A DNA stretch of 64,000 nucleotides from Aerococcaceae bacterium DSM 111021 (GCA_020112395.1 JACCEK010000001.1:930001-994000); one strand, 5' to 3'. Numbered from the stretch's first letter, positions 6,785 to 15,605 are shown. Program-made: numbers and translations. The notes: generated by a model not told the origin, from the letters alone.

Positions 6785-7633
6785 TTAATGATTTTTTGTA
6801 TCTGGATTAGTCGGTTCGACAATCCCTTCTACTTGATCTAAAGTAGCTATATCTTGCTCTGTCAGTTTAAAGTCAAAAATATCTAAATTAGCTTTAATAT
6901 TTTTTGGTGTCTCTGATTTTGGTAGTGGCAAGAAGCCTTTTGCAAGCGACCAATGTAAAGCCACTTGTGCTGGTGATTTACCTTCATAATGACTCGCCAC
7001 TTCTATCACTGTTGCATCTTTGAATGCAGTTCCGTGTCCTAAGGGGCTATAAGCCTCAACTAAAATTTCTTTATCATTACAAAAATCAACAACTTCTTTT
7101 TCTTCCCAGCCGGGTGCTAATCTTATTTGATTAACCGCTGGCACAACTTGAGCAGTTTCAAGTATTGCTTCTAAATGATGAACATAAAAGTTTGATACAC
7201 CTATTGATCGTACTTTACCTAACTTTCGTAATTCTTCTAAACCTCTCCACACTTTTTTATTTCGTTCTTTCCAACCATCATTTTCTCTAACCGCTTTAGG
7301 ATTTGGCCAATGTATCAGAACTAAATCAATGTAGTCTACTTTTAGCTTTTCTAAGGATTCATCAATGGAAGATAAAGTGTCCTCGTATGTATGGATATTA
7401 TTCCAGACTTTGGTTGTAAGATAGATAGTTTTGCGATCAATCCCTGAATCCTTAATCGCATCACCAATACTATTTTCATTACCGTAAATCTGTGCCGTAT
7501 CGATATGACGGTAACCTGCTTTTAATGCTTCACTTACAGCATTATATGTAGCTTCACCTTCTTCAATCTGCCACGTTCCAAAACCGATTGCTGGGATTTT
7601 ATGTCCATCATTTAATGTCATGCTTTCAATCAT
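6785..7633 (-). CDS. Aldo/keto reductase (AKR5-like)
   Basis: This is a 282-residue NADPH-dependent TIM-barrel oxidoreductase. The catalytic tetrad is visible: Asp and Tyr in HIDTAQIYGNE, Lys in TTKVW and His in LIHWP. The cofactor motif GVSNF and the C-terminal LPKSETPKNI are in place. It resembles 2,5-diketo-D-gluconate reductase or glyoxal reductase (YvgN-like) enzymes. Its ATG follows the TGA of the upstream polyphosphate kinase gene with no gap, so the two are translationally coupled. The substrate is not predictable. Confidence 0.9.
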   Translation of the reverse strand: MIESMTLNDGHKIPAIGFGTWQIEEGEATYNAVSEALKAGYRHIDTAQIYGNENSIGDAIKDSGIDRKTIYLTTKVWNNIHTYEDTLSSIDESLEKLKVDYIDLVLIHWPNPKAVRENDGWKERNKKVWRGLEELRKLGKVRSIGVSNFYVHHLEAILETAQVVPAVNQIRLAPGWEEKEVVDFCNDKEILVEAYSPLGHGTAFKDATVIEVASHYEGKSPAQVALHWSLAKGFLPLPKSETPKNIKANLDIFDFKLTEQDIATLDQVEGIVEPTNPDTKNH

Positions 7634-9121
7634 TCATGCATCCTCCACCTTTTTCACATTATCTAAGTGTACTTTAATATGTTTTATAAAATGTTTGAGT
7701 ACTTCTACCCGTGCGTATTTTTTTCGATTCGTAGCTATCGTATACCAAGGAGCATTTGATGTGTTGGTACGATCCAACATTTCTTCCATCGCATTCACAT
7801 AATTATCCCATTGTTTCCGATTACGCCAATCATCTTCAGTTATTTTATAGTTTTTAGAGGGTTCTTCTTGGCGATCTTCAAATCGTTGTTCTTGCTCATC
7901 CTCATCAATATACATAAAGAATTTCATCACAATGGAACCGTGATCTGTAAGAACCTTTTCGGTATGATTGATTTCATCATAAGCACGTTCCCATTCTGAC
8001 TCAGAAGCAAATCCTTCCACTCGTTCAACAAGAACACGCCCATACCAAGTACGATCAAAGATAACCATGTCTCCATCTTTTGGAAATTTATTCCAAAATC
8101 TCCATAAATAATGATAAGTATTTTCTAATTCCGTTGGTGCTTTAATTCCATAAATACGGTAACTTCGGGGATCAATATGACGAGTTAGGCGTTGTATCGC
8201 TCCGCCTTTTCCTGCTGCATCAACACCTTCAAATGCTGTTATAATTGCAATACCTTTTGTAAAGCACTCATAGACTAAATCGGCTGCTTCTTTTTGTAAA
8301 TCCTCTAATACATTATCGTACTCTTTATCTGATATAGTCTTCGTCAAATCATACTGTTCTAATTGAGCTTCTTCTAATTGGTAGTTACGATTAGACATAT
8401 TAGTCCGCTCTCGTGCTAATGAAACACGTTCAATTCCAGATGTGATTTCTTCGATTGTTATTCCAAGAACTGTTTTAGCTGCTAACTTACGGTCTACACC
8501 ATTAATAATATTCCAGGGACTTTCTGGAACATCTGTTTTCTTTAGTACTTTATCGAACCAGTCTAAATAATCATCATAGTGTTTATTTTGTTCATAATCA
8601 TTATCTGACAATAAAAACTGTCGAAACTTAGATTCCTCTAAAGCAGCTATATTTTCGCTTTGAGTATCCTTTTGAATATGCAGAAAAAACTTAATAACAA
8701 TTGTGCCGTCATCTAATAACATATGTTCTAGATTTAATAATTCTTCTGTTCTTTGTTTTAGCTTATCATCTGATCGTTCATCTTTATTGAATACTTGAGA
8801 GTAAAAACTTTGATCAAAAACAACCATCTCTTCGTGATTTGGTATTTTTTGCCAAAAACGCCAGACGCTTGGATGGAGATAGTCAATATCTGTACGTGAA
8901 TCAAATAATTCAACTTTTACATATCGAGGATCTAATTCCCGTGTTAAATCATTGATAATATCCCCTTTTCCCGAACTTTCCCAACCATCTATTAAAATAA
9001 GTACAGGTATTTTTAATCGTTGGACAATCCGCTGTAGTTTATCGATTTCTTCACCTAAGTTAGAACGTTTAAAATTATCATAGCGATCATCAACATCATC
9101 GAAATTATAATTTTTTAACAT
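7634..9121 (-). CDS. pap: Tandem-domain polyphosphate kinase 2 / polyphosphate:AMP phosphotransferase
   Basis: This 495-residue protein has two PPK2 domains. The N-terminal domain has Walker A GWESSGKGD near residue 47 but a degenerate Walker B/lid, FDQSFYSQVF. The C-terminal domain has GVDAAGKGG near residue 302 and the intact FDRTWYGRVLVERVEG. This matches two-domain class II PPK2 enzymes (Pap), which phosphorylate nucleotide monophosphates with polyphosphate; the C-terminal domain is probably catalytic. The start at 9121 (MLKNYNF) is preferred because AAAGGGAGAG lies 8 bases upstream; an in-frame start 30 bases earlier has no such site. Class and acceptor nucleotide are inferred. Confidence 0.85.
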   Translation of the reverse strand: MLKNYNFDDVDDRYDNFKRSNLGEEIDKLQRIVQRLKIPVLILIDGWESSGKGDIINDLTRELDPRYVKVELFDSRTDIDYLHPSVWRFWQKIPNHEEMVVFDQSFYSQVFNKDERSDDKLKQRTEELLNLEHMLLDDGTIVIKFFLHIQKDTQSENIAALEESKFRQFLLSDNDYEQNKHYDDYLDWFDKVLKKTDVPESPWNIINGVDRKLAAKTVLGITIEEITSGIERVSLARERTNMSNRNYQLEEAQLEQYDLTKTISDKEYDNVLEDLQKEAADLVYECFTKGIAIITAFEGVDAAGKGGAIQRLTRHIDPRSYRIYGIKAPTELENTYHYLWRFWNKFPKDGDMVIFDRTWYGRVLVERVEGFASESEWERAYDEINHTEKVLTDHGSIVMKFFMYIDEDEQEQRFEDRQEEPSKNYKITEDDWRNRKQWDNYVNAMEEMLDRTNTSNAPWYTIATNRKKYARVEVLKHFIKHIKVHLDNVKKVEDA

Positions 9122-9191
9122 ATTTTCACTCTCCCTTTCAATATAATACAAACTTGAGATAAGATTATGATTGAATTTGTGCCTTTAGTGT

Positions 9192-9587
9192 CTATAACTC
9201 AATATCAAAATTCACTTCATAAACGCTTTCGGTAAGTAGCCCGTCATAGTCATATCGCCCAACAAGCATACTTAATTCTTCACTAGCATCGATGATTCTA
9301 CCATTGATTTTTAAAATATCATTTTGAGTCCGTCCATCTTCCTGTGCGGTAAATGAACCTGACTTACCATCAATTGTTCCTTGAAACTCAGCGAATCCAC
9401 GGATTAATTCTGGAGTTACATCCTCTTCAGATTGATGTATTAAATAATTCGCTTCAATCGTTCCAGTAATCTCTTTACTTCTAATTTCATAACTTACATT
9501 CCAAACAGTAATGGTTTTATTTTCATTATTAGTAGGTATACTTTGTTTAAAGTCTCTTTTTATTTTTCCTGTGGTTGACACTAACAT
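9192..9587 (-). CDS. DUF3224-like protein
   Basis: This 131-residue protein is rich in beta-strand-like segments, with motifs such as FAEFQGTIDGKSGSF and ITGTIEANYLIHQ. It resembles the DUF3224 family, single small-barrel proteins of unknown function. The start at 9587 is chosen because AAAGGA lies 8-9 bases upstream; the ATG 9 bases earlier lies on top of that site. It stands alone between pap and the divergent thrC. No signal peptide or catalytic motif is visible. Confidence 0.65.
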   Translation of the reverse strand: MLVSTTGKIKRDFKQSIPTNNENKTITVWNVSYEIRSKEITGTIEANYLIHQSEEDVTPELIRGFAEFQGTIDGKSGSFTAQEDGRTQNDILKINGRIIDASEELSMLVGRYDYDGLLTESVYEVNFDIEL

Positions 9588-9752
9588 GGCACTCATCCTT
9601 TCTTATTTCGTATAGTTTAGCATTATTCCACACTGAGTTCTAATAATACTCACTAATTATCAAATCAATCTCTATCAGACTTGATACTGATTGCAAATCG
9701 GAGAATTATTGGTTGTTTAAATAGATCTTTCTGTTTATAATTTAATTAATCA

Positions 9753-9781
9753 TTGCTGAATGCAAACTTCTTCAGTATAAT
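9753..9781 (+). promoter_or_regulatory. Predicted thrC promoter
   Basis: TTGCTG (9753-9758), 17 bases, TATAAT (9776-9781), 33 bases before the thrC ATG. Confidence 0.65.
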
Positions 9782-9814
9782 TTGATTGATATAAAATGAG
9801 AAAAAGGTGAGAAT

Positions 9815-11296
9815 ATGAATTATAAAAGTACCCGTAACTCGGAAAACATCGTAACACCCTCTCAAGCTATACTGCAAGGTCTTGCGACTGATGGTGGGTT
9901 ATATGTTCCAGAATCATTCCCTAAATTTGACTTAGATTGGGATAAACTTAGCCAATTTACTTATCAAGAAATGGCACAGTTTATTTTAAAACCATTCCTA
10001 TCTGATTTCTCAGATGACCAATTAGATCGTTGTATAGAACTAGCATACGATAATAAATTTGATACGGAAGCAATCGCTCCAGTTGTTGAAATCGATAATC
10101 ATTACCACTTAGAACTATTCCATGGTTCTACGATTGCTTTTAAAGATATGGCATTATCAATCTTGCCATACTTGATGAAAACCTCAGCTGAAATTAATCA
10201 TAATAATAATGAAATTGTTATATTAACAGCGACATCAGGTGATACTGGTAAAGCTGCTATGGCTGGTTTTTCAGATGTTCCTGGAACGAAAATCATTGTT
10301 TTCTATCCTAAAGGTGGAGTGAGCTCCATTCAAGAACAACAGATGTTGACTCAAACAGGTGAGAATACTCATGTTGTATCGATTGTTGGAAACTTTGATG
10401 ACGCTCAAACTGAAGTTAAGAATTTATTCAACGACATCGTTTTGCGTGACGAACTCCAATCGTATAATAGTCAATTTTCATCAGCAAACTCTATGAATAT
10501 TGGCCGTCTTGTTCCACAAATAGTATATTATTTTTACGCATATGCTCAACTTGTAAAACAAGGTAAAGTCAAAGCAGGTAGTGATATTGATTTTAGTGTT
10601 CCTACTGGAAACTTTGGTAATATATTAGCTGGCTACTATGCTAAACGTTCTGGCTTACCTATCGGTAAATTACTATGTGCTTCAAATGACAACAAAGTGT
10701 TGTATGATTTCTTCCAACAAGGTGAGTATAATCGTCAACGCGAATTTATCTTAACAATTTCTCCGTCAATGGACATTATTGTCTCTAGTAATCTAGAACG
10801 ACTTGTTTTCCACGCGGTTGGAGAAGACAGTGCACGATTAAGCGAATTAATGAATCAGTTATCTCAAGATGGTCGTTATGCTCTGACAGATAATGAACGA
10901 TCTCATTTTTCAAACTTCTTATCCGATTATGTTACTGAGGATGAAACGAAAGAAGAAATTAATTATGTATATAAACAAACTAACTACATTATGGATACAC
11001 ATACTGCGGTTGCATCTAAAGCTTGGAGAAATTTAAATCAACAAGGGCTTACAACAAATCCAACAATTATTGTCTCAACAGCAAGTCCATATAAGTTTCC
11101 AGAAGCCGTGTTATCTGCCCTTGGTGTTGAAGCTGAGTCCTTGAATGATAATGAGTTGCTGACTCAACTAAACAATCTATCTAAAGTACCCTTCCCACCA
11201 GCGATTGATGGTCTACTTGATGCAACAAGACTGCATGACACAACGATTGAAGTGTCAGAAATGCGTGAATTTGTTCAAAATGTTGCAAAAAAATAA
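9815..11296 (+). CDS. thrC: Threonine synthase
   Basis: This PLP enzyme converts O-phospho-L-homoserine to L-threonine. Its 493 residues are typical of the longer ThrC class. The N-terminal YKSTRN and LATDGGLYVPE, the PLP lysine in HGSTIAFKDMA near residue 113, the SATSGDTGKAA-like ATSGDTGKAAM and the phosphate-binding PTGNFGN near 265 are all present. It is preceded by RBS AAAAGGTGAG and its own promoter. It stands alone, without hom or thrB alongside. Confidence 0.96.
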   Translation: MNYKSTRNSENIVTPSQAILQGLATDGGLYVPESFPKFDLDWDKLSQFTYQEMAQFILKPFLSDFSDDQLDRCIELAYDNKFDTEAIAPVVEIDNHYHLELFHGSTIAFKDMALSILPYLMKTSAEINHNNNEIVILTATSGDTGKAAMAGFSDVPGTKIIVFYPKGGVSSIQEQQMLTQTGENTHVVSIVGNFDDAQTEVKNLFNDIVLRDELQSYNSQFSSANSMNIGRLVPQIVYYFYAYAQLVKQGKVKAGSDIDFSVPTGNFGNILAGYYAKRSGLPIGKLLCASNDNKVLYDFFQQGEYNRQREFILTISPSMDIIVSSNLERLVFHAVGEDSARLSELMNQLSQDGRYALTDNERSHFSNFLSDYVTEDETKEEINYVYKQTNYIMDTHTAVASKAWRNLNQQGLTTNPTIIVSTASPYKFPEAVLSALGVEAESLNDNELLTQLNNLSKVPFPPAIDGLLDATRLHDTTIEVSEMREFVQNVAKK

Positions 11297-11303
11297 ATTA
11301 TTT

Positions 11304-11348
11304 AAAAAGAGTTAAGGATACAATTAGATGTCCTTAACTCCTTTTTTA
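11304..11348. terminator. Bidirectional terminator between thrC and the SDR gene
   Basis: GAGTTAAGGA (11309-11318) and TCCTTAACTC (11331-11340) form a stem with A- and T-rich flanks, serving convergent transcripts. Confidence 0.85.
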
Positions 11349-12095
11349 ATGCATTGTCATACCGCCTGTTACATTAATTGCTTGACCTGTCATATAGGCT
11401 GATTCATCTTGGGTTAGAAACTCAACAACACCTGCAACATCCTCCGGTTGCGCTGTTCGACCAAGTGGTACTTGTGAACTATCTTCTGCATAAACTTCCT
11501 CAGCAGTCATCCCTCTTAACTTACCGCCATCTATTCGTTCACGGTGTTTCATTGGCGTTTCAACAATACCAGGACATACTGCATTCACTAATATGTTATG
11601 AGTTGCTAATTCAATTGCAGCAGTCTTAGTTAAACCGATTAAAGCATGCTTAGATGCAACATAGGCACTTAATCCTCTGTAGCCATTTTTACCGGCTTGA
11701 GAAGCGATATTAATAATTCTTCCCGATCGATTATTTTCGATTATTTGCCTAGCAAAGACTTTTGATAATTGACAGACAGCAAAAACATTTATATCAAAAA
11801 TATCTTTCCAATCACTTAACTCACTCTCTACTAGAAAGTCCATTCTAGAAATACCGGCACTATTTATAATTACATCCGGTACACCGTGTGTATTAACAAT
11901 GAATTGACTCCAATTCTTAAACTCTGTAAAGTGAGTTAAATTGAATAATTCTTGAAATTCTTTCTCATTACGACTAGCTTGAGTATGTTCTATATCAACA
12001 TTGATAACTCGATGTCCTTTCTCTAGAAACCGTTTCACACATGCTTGTCCAATTCCTGAATTCCCACCGGTTACTAACACTAACTTCTCTGGCAC
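11346..12095 (-). CDS. Short-chain dehydrogenase/reductase
   Basis: This 249-residue classical SDR has TGGNSGIG near residues 9-16, NSAG near 87, the catalytic Ser in NIASQAG and Tyr/Lys in YVASK, then VNAVCPGIVETPM. It begins with GTG, with AGGAGG 8 bases upstream, and follows metQ by 22 bases, so it is the last gene of the luxS-metQ unit under the methionine T-box. Similarity to sugar-alcohol phosphate dehydrogenases is possible, but the substrate cannot be read. Its link to methionine metabolism is inferred from the operon only. Confidence 0.85.
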   Translation of the reverse strand: MPEKLVLVTGGNSGIGQACVKRFLEKGHRVINVDIEHTQASRNEKEFQELFNLTHFTEFKNWSQFIVNTHGVPDVIINSAGISRMDFLVESELSDWKDIFDINVFAVCQLSKVFARQIIENNRSGRIINIASQAGKNGYRGLSAYVASKHALIGLTKTAAIELATHNILVNAVCPGIVETPMKHRERIDGGKLRGMTAEEVYAEDSSQVPLGRTAQPEDVAGVVEFLTQDESAYMTGQAINVTGGMTMH

Positions 12096-12117
12096 TTCTT
12101 TGACCTCCTAACTAAAT

Positions 12118-12939
12118 TTATTCTTTTTCTACATCAAATACTGGTACTAATGAATTTCCATAGTGTTCAGTAATAAAGTTCGCAACATTCTGTTGTTGAT
12201 ATGCTTCTACTACTTGTTGGTAAACTTCGCTCTCTTTATCCTCAGTTCTTGAAACAATAATATTTATATAAGGTTTCAAATCTTCTGCTTCTGGATCGAT
12301 TTCTAACGCGAAAATTGCGTCATTTACTGGATCGATACCAAAGTCAATCGCCAAATCACTATTCGTAATTCCAGCTGCTACATCAACTAATGCTTGTGGA
12401 ATAATAGCTGGATCTGTTTCTACTATGTCTAAATTTAACGGATTATCAATAATATCAATAATTTCTGGTAAGTGTCCTTTACTCTCATCCACCGTAATTA
12501 AACCTGCTCGATCTAAAACAATTAATGCTCTTCCCATATTTGTTGCATTGTTTGGAATTAGTATTGTATCATTCTCTTTTAATTCAGATATATCAGAAAT
12601 ATTTTCCGAAAAAATATTCATTGGACTAATATAAGTATTGCCAACAACTGAAAAATCATAGCCTTTATCGCTTATCTCTTGTTCTAAGAAAGCATTATGC
12701 TGAAAAGCAGTAATATCTAAATCACCTTCTGCTAGCGCTTGATTGGTGAAAATACCATCATTGAAACTAATTAACTCTATCTCGATATCATCACCTAAAT
12801 TCTCTTGAACTTTTTCCCATATCGCATTATTTGAATCCCCAATAACACCCACCTTTACTGTAGTTTGAGCACTAGCAAAGACTGGACAAAGGATTGTAAA
12901 GGCAAATAGTACAACGATAATTTTTTTGATAATTTTCAT
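12118..12939 (-). CDS. metQ: MetQ/NlpA-family methionine-binding protein
   Basis: This 273-residue NlpA-family (Lipoprotein_9) receptor belongs to methionine ABC importers. Family stretches are VKVGVIGDSN, DITAFQHNAFLEQ, ISPMNIFSENI, IPNNATNMGRALIVLDRAG and the ligand-contacting GITNSDLA. The signal peptide ends FASA before Q. Its single Cys (residue 18, in TILCPVF) does not fit the lipobox, so the protein appears unanchored. It starts 25 bases after luxS in the same methionine T-box transcript. The MetN ATPase and MetI permease are not adjacent and must be elsewhere. Confidence 0.88.
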   Translation of the reverse strand: MKIIKKIIVVLFAFTILCPVFASAQTTVKVGVIGDSNNAIWEKVQENLGDDIEIELISFNDGIFTNQALAEGDLDITAFQHNAFLEQEISDKGYDFSVVGNTYISPMNIFSENISDISELKENDTILIPNNATNMGRALIVLDRAGLITVDESKGHLPEIIDIIDNPLNLDIVETDPAIIPQALVDVAAGITNSDLAIDFGIDPVNDAIFALEIDPEAEDLKPYINIIVSRTEDKESEVYQQVVEAYQQQNVANFITEHYGNSLVPVFDVEKE

Positions 12940-12963
12940 AATATAGTTTCTCCTTCTTTGGCT

Positions 12964-13434
12964 TTAATAAGAAAATGTTAAATCTGTTACTTCATTTAAA
13001 ACGTTATAATAGTTTTCACTAAAGTATCGTGCCATTGGCAGATTTTGGTCTAAAAAATTACCACAATCATGTGCAGATGCACCTGGTATCTCTCCTTCAA
13101 ATTCAGAAATATATTTAAATGTTTTCTTTAATAAATTTAAAACACCTTTTGGTTCTACTTTGTCTGTTAAGATTAAATAAAATCCAGTACGACATCCCAT
13201 TGGTCCGAAATAAATAACTTCATCCTTAAACTCAGGATCATTACGTAAATACGTTGCAGCAATATGTTCGATAGTATGTATTTCGGCTGTATTCAATACT
13301 GGTTCATAATTTGGAGCAACAAATCGTAAATCATATGACTTAAGAGTTTGTCCACCCACTTTGTCTTCTCTTGATAAATATAGACCAGGATTCAATGTTA
13401 AATGGTTTACTGTAAAACTTGCAATTTTATCCAT
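12964..13434 (-). CDS. luxS: S-ribosylhomocysteine lyase (LuxS)
   Basis: LuxS cleaves S-ribosylhomocysteine to homocysteine and the AI-2 precursor DPD. At 156 residues it is full length. The metal-binding HTIEH motif (near residues 54-58), the catalytic Cys of GPMGCRTGFY (near 84) and the third metal ligand in AHDCGNF (near 126) are present. RBS AAGGGGAAT lies before ATG. It is first in the luxS-metQ-SDR operon behind a Met T-box, so AI-2 synthesis is tied here to methionine supply. Confidence 0.96.
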   Translation of the reverse strand: MDKIASFTVNHLTLNPGLYLSREDKVGGQTLKSYDLRFVAPNYEPVLNTAEIHTIEHIAATYLRNDPEFKDEVIYFGPMGCRTGFYLILTDKVEPKGVLNLLKKTFKYISEFEGEIPGASAHDCGNFLDQNLPMARYFSENYYNVLNEVTDLTFSY

Positions 13435-13540
13435 ATATCTTATTCCCCTTTTCTTTGTTTAGGCGTGTTTGGTTCATTAAGTGTTTATATTGTTTTACTG
13501 GCCAGTAATTTCAATATATTTAGATAGAATATCTTTCCAT

Positions 13541-13812
13541 AAAAAAATACCCATCCCTTTATTTATCAATTACTTGATAAACAAAGGGACGGATACTTCC
13601 GTGTTACCACCCAAATTTATATTTGTTTTACAACAAATACCTCATCAATTCCATATTAAATTCATGAAACTTGGCAATATAACGGTTGCTTTCCGTTTAA
13701 ATAGCGTTAACCACTTAAATACTCAGAGCTCATCTTCACTGTCTCAATAATTGTACCCTTTCTCACCATCCGGGCTCTCTTGACCATATTTCAACAGTTA
13801 CTCTTCTCTTCA
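13541..13812 (-). promoter_or_regulatory. T-box riboswitch, methionine specifier (ATG)
   Basis: On the minus strand, stem I has lower helix AGAG/CTCT, the AGTA loop (13802-13799), helix ACTGT/ACAGT and a specifier loop GAAG-ATG-A with ATG at 13733-13731. GGATGGTGAGAAAGG follows the proximal region. The T-box sequence GGGTGGTAACACGG (13612-13599) replaces the canonical ACCGCG with AACACG. A terminator follows: a 19-base arm at 13574-13592 pairs with 13551-13569 and runs into seven T. Uncharged tRNA-Met should favour readthrough into luxS-metQ. Confidence 0.9.
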
Positions 13813-13853
13813 ATGTAATATTATAAGATTAATATAAATCTAATGTTTAATGA

Positions 13854-13882
13854 ATATTATCATCATTTTATAATATAGTCAA
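13854..13882 (-). promoter_or_regulatory. Predicted promoter of the luxS-metQ T-box transcript
   Basis: TTGACT (13882-13877), 17 bases, TAATAT (13859-13854), about 35 bases before the first stem of the T-box. Confidence 0.65.
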
Positions 13883-13894
13883 CTGTTTTTAAAT

Positions 13895-13924
13895 AAAAAC
13901 CCTTAGAGACAAATTCTCTAAGGG
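13895..13924 (-). terminator. Terminator of the 13934-14584 gene
   Basis: CCCTTAGAGA and TCTCTAAGGG form a 10-bp stem followed on the minus strand by TTTTTAT, directly after the stop. Confidence 0.9.
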
Positions 13925-13933
13925 TCTGATAAT

Positions 13934-14584
13934 CTATGCTTTAGTTTTTTCTTCTTTAACCCACGTATCTATTGTTTCGATTTCTTTAACAATATATGCG
14001 TGTAGCGCTGTGTTTAACTCTTCAAATCCCGCGATTTCTCGTATTGGAGTAAAATCATTCACTAATTCACTCATGAATGCTTCTAATAACCCATCTTTTA
14101 AATCAAGTGATTTATTAATAATAGTATGTAAGCTACCAATTAATTGATAACGGCTTCCAATTAATTCCCCAAAATCATTCGACTTATCACGTTCTTTAAT
14201 TAATACGACACGTCCTAAATAATAATCATAGAAAGCGATATAAGTTTTACCATTAAAGTAATAGTTTAATAAAACTTCACAGTCAGACAAAGAGAAGTCT
14301 TTCTTGCGCTTTAAACTAAGAGTATCATCTACAGATTTATTTACTGTAGAGAAAATATCTTTGGCAATACTTTCTTCATTTGTTAAATCAGAAGCAATGT
14401 CCTCAATATTAAATAAAGGTGTATTCCAAACAGATTCACGACGGCTAAAACGGAAGAAGTATTTATAATAATCGTGTAATAAGTAGCTACGACGACGAAT
14501 GTTATAAACGATGTATTTTTGTGCTGAATCTTCCACATATTCAGATGCTAAACGGATTGCTTGACTCTCAGTAATATATTGCAT
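13934..14584 (-). CDS. Unrecognised 216-residue protein
   Basis: I do not recognise this protein. It is soluble-looking, rich in Tyr, Phe, Asp and Arg in its first half (YNIRRRSYLLHDYYKYFFRF near residues 27-46) and ends in charged EEKTKA. It has no signal peptide, membrane segment or known catalytic motif. A GGAGAGAAATTA ribosome site and a clean terminator support a real single gene. It is divergent from the GNAT gene at 14722. It may be lineage-specific; no function is proposed. Confidence 0.7.
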   Translation of the reverse strand: MQYITESQAIRLASEYVEDSAQKYIVYNIRRRSYLLHDYYKYFFRFSRRESVWNTPLFNIEDIASDLTNEESIAKDIFSTVNKSVDDTLSLKRKKDFSLSDCEVLLNYYFNGKTYIAFYDYYLGRVVLIKERDKSNDFGELIGSRYQLIGSLHTIINKSLDLKDGLLEAFMSELVNDFTPIREIAGFEELNTALHAYIVKEIETIDTWVKEEKTKA

Positions 14585-14721
14585 TAATTTCTCTCCTTAA
14601 TTATACTAATAATTAGTTATACCTATGATACCATTTTATAATTATCAATTGAATGCTTAAATGGTTAGTTTTGCTTATATTATTTTCAAAACTTACCACA
14701 AAAATAGAAATGAGGGTAATA

Positions 14722-15234
14722 ATGTATATTAGACAAACAAAAACAAGTGAAATTCCAGAGGTTATAAAGATTATAGACTATGGTCGACAACTACAAAGAA
14801 AGAATGGGAATAATATTCAGTGGCCTCCACATTACCCTGTTGTGAGTGATATTGAAAAAGATATAGCGAATAATTTTAGCTATGTATGTGTGATTGACAA
14901 TGATGATGATACTGATCTACCAGCAGAAAGTATCGTAGCTACGATGTGCATTCAAGAAGGTGATGACCCGACATATCAAATGATTGATGGTGCATGGTTG
15001 AATGATTTTCCTTATGTAACTATCCATCGAATTGCTTCAAACCAACAAGTTAAAGGCGCAGGAAGCTTTTGTATGCAGTATGTTCTGGATAACTATGATA
15101 ATGTAAAAATAGATACACATGAGAAAAACTCGTCTATGATTGCATTGATTCAAAAGTTTGGTTTCGAACATTGTGGAGAAATTACGATTGCTGATGGTAC
15201 ACCACGTGTAGTTTTTCAGTACTCAAAACATTAA
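14722..15234 (+). CDS. GNAT-family N-acetyltransferase
   Basis: This 170-residue protein begins MYIRQTKTSEIPEVIKIID, a typical GNAT opening. A strand precedes VTIHRIASNQQVKGAGSFCM near residues 101-120, where the Q/R-x-x-G-x-G/A acetyl-CoA loop reads QVKGAG. The C-terminal MIALIQKFGFEHCGEI is the usual N-K-FGF-x-x-G end. The start at 14722 follows GAGGG; an upstream in-frame ATG has no ribosome site. Substrate unknown. It is divergent from the unrecognised 216-residue protein. Confidence 0.8.
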   Translation: MYIRQTKTSEIPEVIKIIDYGRQLQRKNGNNIQWPPHYPVVSDIEKDIANNFSYVCVIDNDDDTDLPAESIVATMCIQEGDDPTYQMIDGAWLNDFPYVTIHRIASNQQVKGAGSFCMQYVLDNYDNVKIDTHEKNSSMIALIQKFGFEHCGEITIADGTPRVVFQYSKH

Positions 15235-15240
15235 TATCTA

Positions 15241-15275
15241 CCTCTTAACTTGAATAAAAAGTTAAGAGGTTTTAT
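15241..15275 (+). terminator. Terminator of the GNAT gene
   Basis: CCTCTTAACTT and AAGTTAAGAGG form an 11-bp stem followed by TTTTATT, 6 bases after the stop. Confidence 0.9.
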
Positions 15276-15565
15276 TATGACTGATGTTGTATGTAAGCGT
15301 ATGTACTTTAAACGCTTATTCCCGTGAGAACTGTTCGGTCACCAAAACTGTTGGACTGACTTCAGCAATTAACGACGGCTAACGCCTTGTTAAAGAATTT
15401 CTGATTTGGTTGACTACAGATTCTTTATGTCGCTTTCAGTTCTACGGACTCTTGTGCGTCAAATCATTTTTTTACTCCGGTACTTCACTGAAAACGTTCT
15501 GACATCACAGTAAATTTATCGATGTAACGGAAATATGTAACCCTCTGATACTAATATAATGACAG
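15276..15565. other. Gene-free gap with a 25-base segment shared with 5275-5299
   Basis: No ORF with a ribosome site was found here. Bases 15513-15537 match 5275-5299 at 21 of 25 positions (AATTTATCG, then ACGGAAATATG). The gap may hold a diverged copy of the repeat at 5113-5288, but the matching left end was not found. Confidence 0.4.
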
Positions 15566-15595
15566 AAAAAACCTACAAGCGAATGCTCATAGGTT
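15566..15595 (-). terminator. Terminator of the ecf-truA transcript
   Basis: AACCTATGAGC and GCTTGTAGGTT form an 11-bp stem with wobble pairs, followed by TTTTTT on the minus strand just after truA. Confidence 0.75.
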
Positions 15596-15605
15596 GTTGT
15601 TTTAA

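Noticed and set aside
13481-13750. Plus-strand 89-codon frame upstream of luxS
   Set aside because: Lies entirely on the opposite strand of the methionine T-box; no ribosome site.
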